Positions 26,146-35,230 of a DNA stretch of 64,000 nt are shown piece after piece. This DNA comes from Novosphingobium sp. 28-62-57. GTDB lineage: Bacteria; Pseudomonadota; Alphaproteobacteria; Sphingomonadales; Sphingomonadaceae. The number at the start of each line of letters is the position of its first letter. The first letter of the stretch is position 1. A program made the translations under genes and the position numbers. The DNA lies in the NCBI GenBank assembly GCA_002256985.1, contig NCGO01000002.1, positions 248,001 through 312,000 of the forward strand. Reading direction: 5' to 3'. Below the pieces are notes generated by a model. The model was given only the letters and a program-made list of their open reading frames with translations. It was not told the DNA's origin and did not search any database.

Positions 26146-26888
26146 CAGGCGGCATGACCGCCGTTCACCGCTTCACCCTGCCCTCCGGCCTGCAGATGGC
26201 CTATCGCCACCTTGCAGGCCCCGGCCCGACAATCGTGTTCCTGCCCGGCTACATGTCCGACATGGCGGGCAGCAAAGCGCAAGCCGTGCTGGAATGGGCA
26301 GAGCAACGGGGCCGCGCCTGCCTGCTGCTCGATTACACCGGCTGCGGGCAAAGCGATGGCGAGTTTGCCGATGGCCGCCTGTCACAATGGCGTGACGAGG
26401 TCGTGGCGCTGATCGATCACCTCGGCATCGAGGCCGTGCAATTGGTCGGCTCCAGCATGGGCGGCTGGTTGATGCTGCTGATCGCCGATGCGCTTGGCAC
26501 CCGCGCCAAAGCCTTGGTCGGCATCGCCCCCGCCCCCGATTTCACCGAATGGGGCCTGTCGCAATCGCAACGCATCGCGCTGGCCGCCGGGCGCACGATC
26601 TATGAAGACAACCCTTACGGCCCTGAACCCACGCCAACCCACGCCGGGTTCTTTTCCGATGCCGAACGCCATCGCCAATTGGGCGGAGACATTGCCTTCG
26701 ATGGCCCGGTGCGGCTGCTGCACGGGCAGGCCGATGCCGATGTGCCATGGGATATCTCCGTGCGGCTGGCCCGCGCCTTGCGTTCAGCCGATGTGCAGGT
26801 CCACCTTATCAAGGACGGCGATCACCGGCTTTCGCGCCCCGCCGATATTGCCCTGCTGCTGCGCGAGCTAGCCGACCTTGAAGGATAA
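26142..26888 (+). CDS. Alpha/beta hydrolase
   Basis: A 248-residue serine hydrolase: oxyanion region [26 protein letters not shown], nucleophile elbow GSSMGGW (about residue 105), acid in [12 protein letters not shown] and base in DGDHRLSRP. It resembles the ABHD10/ depalmitoylase-like bacterial group but the substrate is unknown. The ATG at 26142 overlaps the queG stop (ATGA); a second ATG twelve bases later is possible. The TPR gene follows within 8 bp. Confidence 0.85.
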   Translation: MTGGMTAVHRFTLPSGLQMAYRHLAGPGPTIVFLPGYMSDMAGSKAQAVLEWAEQRGRACLLLDYTGCGQSDGEFADGRLSQWRDEVVALIDHLGIEAVQLVGSSMGGWLMLLIADALGTRAKALVGIAPAPDFTEWGLSQSQRIALAAGRTIYEDNPYGPEPTPTHAGFFSDAERHRQLGGDIAFDGPVRLLHGQADADVPWDISVRLARALRSADVQVHLIKDGDHRLSRPADIALLLRELADLEG

Positions 26889-26895
26889 GACGCGC

Positions 26896-27816
26896 ATGTT
26901 CGATCTTCCCGCGCCCATATTCGCCGTGGAACAGGCGCAGCATGCCGCGCTGATGCAGATTGGCCCCGCCACCATCCCCATGCGCCCGTCCGACCTGCCG
27001 ATCCCGCGCCGCCGCTCCCCTGAACAGCAGCGCGAGGTGGAACGTGAAGCGGGCCTTGAACGCCCGGACCTGCCCGAGCAGGACCGTCTGGCCGATTGCC
27101 TGGCCAAGGCGCAGACCAACCCCGATGCCGCGCTGGTCGAGGCGCAGACCTGGCTGGGTGAAAGCCGCGATACCGGCCAGCAAGTCCGCGCCAACCAGTG
27201 CCTTGGCATGGTCCGCTCAAGCATGGGCGATTTCGAAGGCGCGCTCGAAGCCTTTGCGCAGGCCGTGGCAGGCGTGCCAAAACTGCAGGAAGTGGCCGCC
27301 GTGCCGCTGATGGCGATGGCCGGAAACGCCGCCCTTGCAGGCGGAAAGGCCGAAGCCGCCCTTGGCTGGTTTGACCGGGCACTGGCGGTGAAGGACTATT
27401 CCGATCCGCTGGCGCTGGGCGCAATCCAGATTGACCGGTCGCGCGCGCTGGTGGCGCTGGCCCGCAATGCAGAGGCTGACGCCGCGCTGGTCGAAGCGCA
27501 CCGCCTTGCCCCGGAAGACGGCGAAGGCTGGCTGCTGTCGGCCACGCTGGCACGGCGCATGGACGATCTGCCCCGCGCCCAGCGCGACATTGAAATGGCG
27601 GCAAAATATGCCCCGCGTGATCCGCTGGTAGGGATCGAGGCAGGCGTCATCGCCGTGCTTTCGGGCCGTGATGACGCTGCTCGCAAATCGTGGGAATCGG
27701 TTGTGGCGATGGATCAGAACGGCGAAGCGGGAAAGGTTGCAAAAAGCTACCTTGAACAGCTTGGCCCCGCCCCTACATCAAGTGCTTCTGCAACAACCGA
27801 AAAGCCCGCCCCATGA
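26896..27816 (+). CDS. Tetratricopeptide-repeat protein
   Basis: A 306-residue protein with a proline/arginine-rich N-terminus (MRPSDLPIPRRRSPEQQ), then TPR-like helices from about residue 60 to 285 (for example ALEAFAQAVAGVPKLQ, AALGWFDRALAVKD, DLPRAQRDIEMAAKYAP). No signal peptide is visible, so it is probably cytoplasmic and a protein-protein adaptor. The ATG at 26896 is chosen over an in-frame TTG at 26878 that overlaps the hydrolase stop. Its own stop overlaps the start of the luciferase-like gene by 4 nt. Confidence 0.75.
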   Translation: MFDLPAPIFAVEQAQHAALMQIGPATIPMRPSDLPIPRRRSPEQQREVEREAGLERPDLPEQDRLADCLAKAQTNPDAALVEAQTWLGESRDTGQQVRANQCLGMVRSSMGDFEGALEAFAQAVAGVPKLQEVAAVPLMAMAGNAALAGGKAEAALGWFDRALAVKDYSDPLALGAIQIDRSRALVALARNAEADAALVEAHRLAPEDGEGWLLSATLARRMDDLPRAQRDIEMAAKYAPRDPLVGIEAGVIAVLSGRDDAARKSWESVVAMDQNGEAGKVAKSYLEQLGPAPTSSASATTEKPAP

Positions 27817-28805
27817 AACTCTCCATCCTCGATCTGGTCAGCGTGGTCGAAGGTGGGACAGCGCGGCAAGCGCTCGACAATTCCGCCGCCGCCGCCCGCG
27901 TGGCCGAGGAATGCGGCTTCCAGCGCTATTGGGTGGCCGAGCATCACGGGATGGAAGGTCTGGCGGGCGCGGCCACATCGGTGGCGCTGGCGCATATCGG
28001 GCAGGGGACGTCGCGCATCCGCATTGGCGCGGGCGGGATCATGCTGCCCAACCACAATCCCTTTGTTATCGCTGAACAATTCGGCACGCTCGACGCACTC
28101 TATCCGGGCCGTGTAGACTTGGGGCTGGGCCGCGCGCCGGGGGCCGACCAGCGCATCATGCGCGCGCTGCACAAGGACACGAACCGCGCGGCGGAGGACT
28201 TTCCGCAGGACGTCGTGGAACTGCGCGCCCTGTTTGCAGGCGATCCCCGCGTGCCGCTTCAGGCCTATCCGGCGAGCGGCGCAAAGGTGCAGATGTGGAT
28301 TCTGGGGTCCAGCCTGTTCGGCGCGCAACTGGCGGCGATGCTGGGCATGCCCTATGCCTTTGCCTCGCACTTCGCGCCCGATCACCTTGATTCCGCACTG
28401 AAAATCTATCGCGAACGGTTCCAGCCGTCCGAGCAGCTTGACGCGCCCTATTGCGCCGCTGCGATCAATGTCGTGGCCGCCGATACCGATGAGGAAGCGC
28501 AGTTGCTCGCCTCGTCGATGGATCAGGCCTTCGTGGCCTTGCGCACCGGCAATCCGGGCAAGCTCAAGCCGCCCGTGCCCGGCTATCGCGACTCACTTCC
28601 GCCGCAAGCCCACGCCATGCTGGAGCATGTGCGGCAAGTGAGCGCAACCGGATCGGTGGAGACGGTGCGCGCCGGTCTGGCCGCATTTGCCGAGCGGACA
28701 GGCGTGGACGAAGTTATTGTTGCGGCATCGATTTTTGACCAGACAGCGCGGCTGAAATCGCTGCGGTTGACGGCGGAAGCAGCGCGCGAATTGGTGGATT
28801 CCTGA
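27813..28805 (+). CDS. LLM-class flavin-dependent oxidoreductase
   Basis: A 330-residue luciferase-like monooxygenase or reductase of the MsnO8/YhbW type: MKLSILDLVSVVEGGTARQA, then RYWVAEHHGMEGLAG (the HH of the flavin pocket), IRIGAGGIMLPNHNP and RVDLGLGRAPGAD, with IDEVIVA-like C-terminal block DEVIVAASIFD. It probably uses FMN or F420. The substrate is unknown. It is the last gene of the queG-hydrolase-TPR-LLM group, with ATGA coupling to the TPR gene. Confidence 0.9.
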   Translation: MKLSILDLVSVVEGGTARQALDNSAAAARVAEECGFQRYWVAEHHGMEGLAGAATSVALAHIGQGTSRIRIGAGGIMLPNHNPFVIAEQFGTLDALYPGRVDLGLGRAPGADQRIMRALHKDTNRAAEDFPQDVVELRALFAGDPRVPLQAYPASGAKVQMWILGSSLFGAQLAAMLGMPYAFASHFAPDHLDSALKIYRERFQPSEQLDAPYCAAAINVVAADTDEEAQLLASSMDQAFVALRTGNPGKLKPPVPGYRDSLPPQAHAMLEHVRQVSATGSVETVRAGLAAFAERTGVDEVIVAASIFDQTARLKSLRLTAEAARELVDS

Positions 28806-28808
28806 ACT

Positions 28809-28838
28809 GCACCTAGATGCACCTAGCAGCACCTAAAT
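28809..28838. repeat. Three 10-bp tandem direct repeats
   Basis: GCACCTAGAT, GCACCTAGCA and GCACCTAAAT follow one another with exact 10-bp spacing just after the LLM stop codon. One-helical-turn spacing suggests a possible binding array upstream of the glutamate dehydrogenase, but chance is not excluded. Confidence 0.4.
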
Positions 28839-29001
28839 ACGCCTGAACGATAGCAAAGCACTCCTACGGCACCATTTTCCGCCTCAAAGGTTCACAACCG
28901 CAGGTTAAGCCGTTCGCGCCAGTGAACCGGACTTGTGGCTTGGCCTCGACTGGATTAGCATCTGGAATAATGATGCAAAAACGTGTTTCATAATTACAAG
29001 A

Positions 29002-29019
29002 GAGAGAAATATTTCTCTC
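29002..29019. promoter_or_regulatory. 18-bp perfect palindrome upstream of the glutamate dehydrogenase
   Basis: GAGAGAAATATTTCTCTC is a perfect palindrome ending 24 bp before the ATG of the glutamate dehydrogenase, within an unusually AT-rich leader. Its symmetry and position suggest a repressor or activator site, or a leader hairpin. The regulator is not identifiable from this window. Confidence 0.5.
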
Positions 29020-29043
29020 GCGCTGGAGAGCCGGAAAATCATC

Positions 29044-32000
29044 ATGGCGTCAACATCCGCAACCCTGTCCGACTCCGCCGATGTTCTGGCCTTTGCGCTA
29101 GCCGAGCGCTTCGCCGCTGCCCTCCTGCCCGATGAAGCCCGCGATTTTGATACGGCGCGCTTGGCCGAGGCTGCTCGCTTCACCGCCACAGCCGCCTCCG
29201 TGCGCAAGGGTAGCGCGCCTGCCATCGCCATCGAAAGTGTCAGCGGATCGGGCAGTGCCGGGCGCCACCTGCGCCTTGCTGTTATCAATGACGACATGCC
29301 CTTCCTCGTCGATTCAATAACTTCTGCGATCACTGCACAAGGGCTGACCATTGACCGGCTGGTCCATCCGGTAACCGCCGTGCGCCGTGATGCCGATGGG
29401 CGGCTGACCGACCTCCCGGCAGGCGATGCCAGCGGAGAGCGGCGCGAATCCATCGTCTATCTTGAAACCGAACGTGCCGATGCGCGCCAGCGCCGCGCCT
29501 TGCTGGCCGCGCTGGAAGAGACGCTGGCCGATGTGCGCGCGGCGGTGGCCGATTGGCCGACGATGCAGGCCGCGATGCGCGCCGATGCCGATAGTCTGGC
29601 CGATCCAGAAGGCGCGGCGCTGCTGCGCTGGCTGGCCGATGGCATGCTCACGCAACTGGGCTGCGTCACGCGCCTGCGCGATGGCACCGAAGAAAAGCCG
29701 CTGGGCATCTGCCGCGCCAGCGATCTCAGCCTGCTGGCCGATGCCTCCTATGACCGCGCCTTTGCGTGGTTTGAAAGTGGCAAGGGCCGTGCGCCGCTGA
29801 TCGTCAAAGCCAACCGCATCGCCAATGTGCACCGCCGCGTGCCGCTGGACCTGTTCATCGTGCCGCGCATCGAAGGCGGCGCGGTGGTGGCGCTGTCTAT
29901 CCATGCAGGCGTGTGGACCAGCGCCGCGCTGGCCGCCGCGCCTGATCGCATTCCGCGCCTGCGCACGCAGCTTTCCGAACTGATGGACAAGTTCGGCTTT
30001 GCCCCCAATGGCCATGCCGGAAAGGCGCTGGTCCATGCGATGACCGCGCTGCCGCACGATCTGCTGATCTCCTTCGCCGAGGCCGATCTGGAACGGGTCG
30101 TCACCGCGACGATGAGCCTGGTCGACCGGCCCCGGCCCCGCCTTGCGCTGGTAGAAGCGCCATTGGCGCGGCACATGTTCGCCTTCGTCTGGCTGCCGCG
30201 CGATGTTCTGTCCACGCAGATGCGCCTTGCCATTCAGGCCACGCTGGAAAGCGCCGCGGGCGCGCAAGTGATCGACTGGGCGCTACAGGTAGAGGCCAGC
30301 ACGCTGGCCATGCTGCGCTTTGTGCTGGATGTGCGCGAACAGAATGCCCGGGCAGACGAGGACGCGCTGGACCTGCAATTGCAATCGATGGTGCGCGGCT
30401 GGGCAGGCGCGGTGGAGGCCGAACTCGCCAAGGCCGAAGACCCATCGCGCGCTGCGGCGATTGCCGCGCGCTTTGCCGATGCTTTCCCGATTGCGTACCG
30501 CAATGCCGCAGGCCCGGCAGAGGCCGCCAGCGACATCCGCGTATTGCGCACGCTGGCCGGCAGCAGGGCCCCGCGCCGCGCCGCGCGCCTGCACCGCCAT
30601 GCTGGTGAAGTGGCGCTGCGGCTCAAGCTTTATCAGCGCGAGGGCGCGATTGTGCTGTCTGATGCAGTGCCGGTGCTGGAAAACTTCGGCTTCCGCGTGC
30701 TGGAGGAAATACCCACCCCGCTCGATGGCGGGAGATTGGGCTATATCCACGATTTCCTCGTTTCCCATCCGGCCGATACATCGGTGGACGATCTTCTGGC
30801 TCGCGCTGCGTCGATCGAAGGATCGCTGGCCGCCGTGCTCAATGGCGCGGCAGAAGATGATGCCTTCAACCGCCTGATCGTGGCCACCGGCCTGACTGCA
30901 ACCGAGGCCAACTGGCTGCGCGCGTTCTATCGCTATCTGCGGCAGGCGGGCTTGACCTTCAGCATTGCCACCGTGGTCGAGGCGCTGAAAGCCGCGCCTG
31001 CGGTGACGCGCGGGCTGATCGACGCCTTTGTCGCGCGGCACGATCCGGCTTTCACGGGTGAGCGTGATGCCGCCTTTGCGCAGGCCGAAGAGCATATCAA
31101 AGCGGGCCTTTCCGGCGTGGCCGCAATCAACGACGACCGGCTGCTGCGCCAATTCCGCGCGCTGGTGAATGCCATCCTGCGCACCAACGCTTTCGCCCCT
31201 GCGGCCACAGAGGCGCTGGCGTTCAAGATCGACTCCTCAATGGTGCCCGGCCTGCCCAAACCGCTGCCATGGCGCGAGATTTTCGTCTATTCTCCGCGCA
31301 TTGAAGGTATCCATCTGCGCGCTGGGCCGGTGGCGCGCGGCGGCCTGCGCTGGTCTGACCGGCGCGACGATTTCCGCACCGAAGTGCTCGGCCTGATGAA
31401 AGCGCAGCGCGTGAAGAACGCGGTGATCGTGCCGACCGGGGCCAAGGGCGGGTTCTATCCAAAGCAGTTGCCCGATGCGGGCAAGGACCGCGAAGGTTGG
31501 CTGGCCGAAGGCAAGGCCAGCTATCAGGTGTTTATCCGCACGCTGCTTTCACTAACCGACAACATCGTGGACGGAGCCGTGGTCCATCCCGATGCCGTGG
31601 TCGTGCGCGATGGCGAGGACCCGTACTTCGTGGTCGCCGCCGACAAGGGCACGGCGACTTTCTCCGACGTGGCCAATGCCATCGCGGAATCCAAAGACTT
31701 CTGGCTCGACGATGCCTTTGCCAGCGGCGGATCGAAGGGATACGATCACAAGGCGATGGGCATCACCGCCAAGGGTGCGTGGCTTTCGGTACGGCGGCAT
31801 TTCCTGGAAATGGGCGTCGACGTGCAGCACGAGCCGGTGCGCGTGGCCGGTTGCGGCGACATGTCGGGCGACGTGTTCGGCAACGGCATGCTGCTGTCCA
31901 AGGCGCTCAAAGTGGTGGCGGCGTTCGATCACCGGCACGTGTTCCTCGATCCCGATCCCGATCCGGCGAAAAGCTGGAACGAGCGTGCGCGCCTCTTCGC

Positions 32001-33729
32001 GCTGCCCCGGTCCAGCTGGGACGATTATGACAAGAGCCTGATTTCCACAGGTGGCGGGGTATTCCCGCGCAGCATGAAGGCGATTCCGCTATCGCTCGCA
32101 ATTCAGGCGATGCTCGATCTGGATGTGGCGGAAATCGACCCGGATTCGCTGATCACCGCCATCCTGCGCGCGCAAGTGGACCTGATGTGGTTTGGCGGCA
32201 TCGGCACGTATGTGAAGGCCAGCGCCCAGAACAACGTGGACGTGGGCGATCCTTCGAACGATGCGGTGCGCGTTTCGGCCAATGAAGTGCGCGCCAAGGT
32301 GATTGGCGAAGGGGCGAATCTGGGCACCACGCAGGCAGCGCGCATCGAGTTCTCGCTGAATGTCAAAGAATCTGGGGGTGGCCGCATCAACACCGACTTC
32401 ATCGACAATTCGGCAGGCGTCGATTGTTCGGACAACGAGGTGAACATCAAGATCGCACTGGCCGCCGCCAAGCGCACCGGCAAGCTGACCGAGGACGCGC
32501 GCGTCGATCTGCTGGTGTCGATGACCGATGACGTTGCCCATCTGGTGCTGGAGGACAACCGGCTGCAAGCCCTGGCCCTGTCCATTGCCGAGGGCGGCGG
32601 GGCGGCGGCCATGCCATCGTGGTCGCGCCTGATCGATGTGCTGGAGGAATCGGGCGATCTGGACCGGAAGACCGAAGGGCTGGCAGGCGCGGAAGACTTG
32701 GCGCGGCGGGCGGCAGCGGGACAGGGGCTGACCCGGCCCGAACTGGCTGTGCTGCTTTCCAGCAGCAAGCTGGCGCTGCAGCGCGCGCTGGAAGACAGCC
32801 CGCTGGTGAGCGATCCGGTGCTGGAAGCCGAACTTGTCGCCGCATTTCCGCCCCAAATGCGCGAGGCTTTTGCGGCCGAGATCACCGCTCACCAGCTGCG
32901 CCGCGAGATCATCGCGACCAAGCTGGCCAACCGCGTGATCAACCGGCTTGGCCCGATCATGCCGTTTGAACTGTGCGAGGAAGAAGGTGCTTCACTGGCG
33001 CAAGTCGTAGCCGCGTTTGTGGCGGCAGAACGGCTGTTTGATCTGCGCGCCACGTGGGACATGCTCGATACAGCGGCCATGCCCGAAGCGCTGCGGCTGG
33101 CGCTGTTTGAACGCACCGCGCTGGGCGCTCGCGGGCAGATTGCCGATGTGCTGCGCGCGGGCCACGGGTCGGTGCAGCCGGGCGACCTGATCAAGAGCCT
33201 GTTCGGTGGGGTTGAACTGCTGTCACACACCGTGGCGCAATTGCTGCGCGGCGAAGCGCAGGCTCAGGCGCAGGCCATGGCCAATGAACTGGCCGCAGCC
33301 GGAGCACCTGCGGCCATCGCGGCGCGGCTGGTGCATCTATACGACATGGACGGCGCGGTGGGCCTTGCGCATCTGGCGGGCGATCTGAACGTGGATGCCG
33401 CCGTGCTGACAGGGGCCTTCGCCGATCTTGGCGCAACGCTGGGGCTGGACTGGGCGCAACAGGCGGCGCGGCGGATGAACCCGTCCGATCCGTGGGAGCG
33501 CCTGCTGGTGGCCGGGCTATCGCGCGATTTCGAACAGATGCGGCTGGATTTCCTGACGCGGTCCCGCGGCGGAGCGCCCGATGGGTTCGTGGCCGATTGG
33601 CTGTCGGCAAATGCGGTAAACGTGAAGCAGTTCCGCAGCCTTGTCGCCCGCGCGCAGTCGGCCCCCGTTGTGGCCCCGGCCATGCTGGCACAAGTGGCGA
33701 GCCAGGCGCGGACAATGCTGGGGCGGTGA
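29044..33729 (+). CDS. NAD-specific glutamate dehydrogenase, large (~170-180 kDa) class
   Basis: A 1561-residue enzyme that deaminates glutamate to 2-oxoglutarate with NAD. It follows the bacterial large-GDH plan: a long N-terminal region with ACT-like segments (DDMPFLVDSITSAI), then the catalytic block GGLRWSDRRDDFRTEVLGLM and PTGAKGGFYPKQLPD (about residue 800, catalytic lysine), VAGCGDMSGDVFGNGML, and the NAD-binding region with GEGANLGTTQAARIE, then a C-terminal helical domain. The ATG at 29044 is preferred; the frame to 28933 passes through the AT-rich palindromic leader. Such enzymes are usually catabolic. The gene is monocistronic. Confidence 0.95.
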   Translation: MASTSATLSDSADVLAFALAERFAAALLPDEARDFDTARLAEAARFTATAASVRKGSAPAIAIESVSGSGSAGRHLRLAVINDDMPFLVDSITSAITAQGLTIDRLVHPVTAVRRDADGRLTDLPAGDASGERRESIVYLETERADARQRRALLAALEETLADVRAAVADWPTMQAAMRADADSLADPEGAALLRWLADGMLTQLGCVTRLRDGTEEKPLGICRASDLSLLADASYDRAFAWFESGKGRAPLIVKANRIANVHRRVPLDLFIVPRIEGGAVVALSIHAGVWTSAALAAAPDRIPRLRTQLSELMDKFGFAPNGHAGKALVHAMTALPHDLLISFAEADLERVVTATMSLVDRPRPRLALVEAPLARHMFAFVWLPRDVLSTQMRLAIQATLESAAGAQVIDWALQVEASTLAMLRFVLDVREQNARADEDALDLQLQSMVRGWAGAVEAELAKAEDPSRAAAIAARFADAFPIAYRNAAGPAEAASDIRVLRTLAGSRAPRRAARLHRHAGEVALRLKLYQREGAIVLSDAVPVLENFGFRVLEEIPTPLDGGRLGYIHDFLVSHPADTSVDDLLARAASIEGSLAAVLNGAAEDDAFNRLIVATGLTATEANWLRAFYRYLRQAGLTFSIATVVEALKAAPAVTRGLIDAFVARHDPAFTGERDAAFAQAEEHIKAGLSGVAAINDDRLLRQFRALVNAILRTNAFAPAATEALAFKIDSSMVPGLPKPLPWREIFVYSPRIEGIHLRAGPVARGGLRWSDRRDDFRTEVLGLMKAQRVKNAVIVPTGAKGGFYPKQLPDAGKDREGWLAEGKASYQVFIRTLLSLTDNIVDGAVVHPDAVVVRDGEDPYFVVAADKGTATFSDVANAIAESKDFWLDDAFASGGSKGYDHKAMGITAKGAWLSVRRHFLEMGVDVQHEPVRVAGCGDMSGDVFGNGMLLSKALKVVAAFDHRHVFLDPDPDPAKSWNERARLFALPRSSWDDYDKSLISTGGGVFPRSMKAIPLSLAIQAMLDLDVAEIDPDSLITAILRAQVDLMWFGGIGTYVKASAQNNVDVGDPSNDAVRVSANEVRAKVIGEGANLGTTQAARIEFSLNVKESGGGRINTDFIDNSAGVDCSDNEVNIKIALAAAKRTGKLTEDARVDLLVSMTDDVAHLVLEDNRLQALALSIAEGGGAAAMPSWSRLIDVLEESGDLDRKTEGLAGAEDLARRAAAGQGLTRPELAVLLSSSKLALQRALEDSPLVSDPVLEAELVAAFPPQMREAFAAEITAHQLRREIIATKLANRVINRLGPIMPFELCEEEGASLAQVVAAFVAAERLFDLRATWDMLDTAAMPEALRLALFERTALGARGQIADVLRAGHGSVQPGDLIKSLFGGVELLSHTVAQLLRGEAQAQAQAMANELAAAGAPAAIAARLVHLYDMDGAVGLAHLAGDLNVDAAVLTGAFADLGATLGLDWAQQAARRMNPSDPWERLLVAGLSRDFEQMRLDFLTRSRGGAPDGFVADWLSANAVNVKQFRSLVARAQSAPVVAPAMLAQVASQARTMLGR

Positions 33730-33780
33730 ACGGTCGGGGGTAGCAGGTTGCGGCTTTGCGCTACTCTACACACCTCCATC

Positions 33781-33812
33781 TTCGTCACCCTGAACTTGGT
33801 TCAGGATGACGA
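33781..33812. terminator. Single family B hairpin between convergent genes (possible bidirectional terminator)
   Basis: TTCGTCACCCTGAAC-TTG-GTTCAGGATGACGAA forms a 15-bp stem with one mismatch, between the convergent glutamate dehydrogenase and serine hydrolase genes. It is a lone unit of the family B repeat. An A-rich run follows on the plus strand, so on the minus strand a short T-run precedes the hairpin, which is the wrong side; termination is plausible but unproven. Confidence 0.5.
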
Positions 33813-33853
33813 AAGTAAAAAGAGAAATGCGAGAATTCTGATCGCTGGCGAGG

Positions 33854-35065
33854 CTACTTCCCCAGCCCCGCAATGATCGCGTGGAAGCCCTTCACCGTTT
33901 CATCCACCACGCCCGCCGGTTCCGGGTTGGGGAAATGGCTGAGCTTCACGATCACCGTGTTGCTGGCCGGGTGGACATAGATGAACTGCCCGGCAAGGCC
34001 GATGGCCGAATAGGCACCAGGCTCTGCGTCCAGCTTCCAGATCTGGTAGCCGTAAGCATCGCGGGTGGGCTTGGCGGCGTTGGGCGCGAACGGGACCATG
34101 GTGGTCGCTTGCTCCACCCAGCTTGCGGGAATAACTTGCCGTCGATCGACTCGGCCTTTGTTCAGCAGCATCAGCCCGATGCGGCCAAAATCGCGCAGGC
34201 GGGCGTTGTAGCCCATGCCTGACAGCTCCCGGCCCACTCCTTCCGGCCCATCGGCGATGAAAAAACCGTCCGATTCGGCGCCCAGCGGCTGCCACAGGCG
34301 GCGGCTCATGTACGGGGCCAGCCTCTCGCCCGTGGCGCGCTCCAGCACCCAGCCGAGCACGGCGGTATCGAGCGTGGCATAGTTGAAGCGGCTGCCGGGA
34401 GCGGCCGCGCGGCCAATGGTGCGGGCACGATCGGCAAAGCGTTCCGTATTCGCCACGATGGCGTTCATGTGGATCTGCGCGGCAAGGCTGGGGTTCGCGC
34501 CGAAATCATAGCGCTCTTCATAAGCCACGCCCGAGCGCATCTGCAGCACATGGCGGATCGAGACGCCTTCGTACCCGCCGCCCTTCAATTCGGGCACGTA
34601 TTTGCTGACCGGATCGTCGATCGAGGCGATCTTGCCATCTTCAATCGCAAGGCCGACCAGCAGCGCAGTGATCGTCTTGGCCATCGAGAACGAGATGAAG
34701 CGGTCGGTCGGCGTGGTGCGGTTGCGATAGTCTTCGAACACCACTTTGCCATCGTGAATCACCATGAGCGCATTGGTGAAGGTGCGGCGTGCCCAGCCAT
34801 CGTAATCGGCGGGCATTGTGGCTGCGGGGCCTGCGGCAAGCGGCCAGACCGCATCACCCTTGGCCACGGTGCGGGTTTCGAAGATTTGCGCGGAATTGCG
34901 GAAATTGAAGCTGTTGATATCGGCATCAAGCCAGTGCTGGCGCATGGCGATGACCGGGTCCTGTGGAACAGCTGCGGTGGCGGGGGCGGGGCTTTGCGCG
35001 GCAGCTGGCAGGCACACCGTGGCAAGCGTGGCTGCGATCAGGCTTGTGGCGATCTTCGTGCGCAT
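33854..35065 (-). CDS. Secreted serine hydrolase of the beta-lactamase (class C/ PBP4*) family
   Basis: A 403-residue protein with a signal peptide ([20 protein letters not shown]). It has the SxxK motif in [11 protein letters not shown] (about 130), a Y-x-(N/T) element in [12 protein letters not shown], and [17 protein letters not shown] as the family block; a late YGYQIWKLD region takes the place of the KTG motif. This describes esterase EstB- or 6-aminohexanoate hydrolase-like enzymes rather than a true resistance beta-lactamase. The ATG at 35065 follows a GAGAGAG site. It converges on the GDH gene and is divergent from the reductase. Confidence 0.85.
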   Translation of the reverse strand: MRTKIATSLIAATLATVCLPAAAQSPAPATAAVPQDPVIAMRQHWLDADINSFNFRNSAQIFETRTVAKGDAVWPLAAGPAATMPADYDGWARRTFTNALMVIHDGKVVFEDYRNRTTPTDRFISFSMAKTITALLVGLAIEDGKIASIDDPVSKYVPELKGGGYEGVSIRHVLQMRSGVAYEERYDFGANPSLAAQIHMNAIVANTERFADRARTIGRAAAPGSRFNYATLDTAVLGWVLERATGERLAPYMSRRLWQPLGAESDGFFIADGPEGVGRELSGMGYNARLRDFGRIGLMLLNKGRVDRRQVIPASWVEQATTMVPFAPNAAKPTRDAYGYQIWKLDAEPGAYSAIGLAGQFIYVHPASNTVIVKLSHFPNPEPAGVVDETVKGFHAIIAGLGK

Positions 35066-35230
35066 CTCTCTCAACTCCCGGTCACAATTGTGTTATGCAC
35101 CATAGCATATCGTGGTCTCACTTGCAGGCAAGCGCCGATATTTGCTTGGCCGCAGCGGACTTTTTCGCGCTGGCCGGTTGACGCTACGGCACTTTTCGCC
35201 AAACGGCAGATGCAAAGCGGGAGAGTTGTG

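Noticed and set aside
28933-29043. Upstream extension of the glutamate dehydrogenase (extra 37 residues)
   Set aside because: It runs through the AT-rich palindromic leader and matches no GDH N-terminus; the ATG at 29044 is adequate.
33854-35065. True class C beta-lactamase (resistance gene)
   Set aside because: The KTG motif and canonical YxN are not clear; the protein fits the broader serine hydrolase family.
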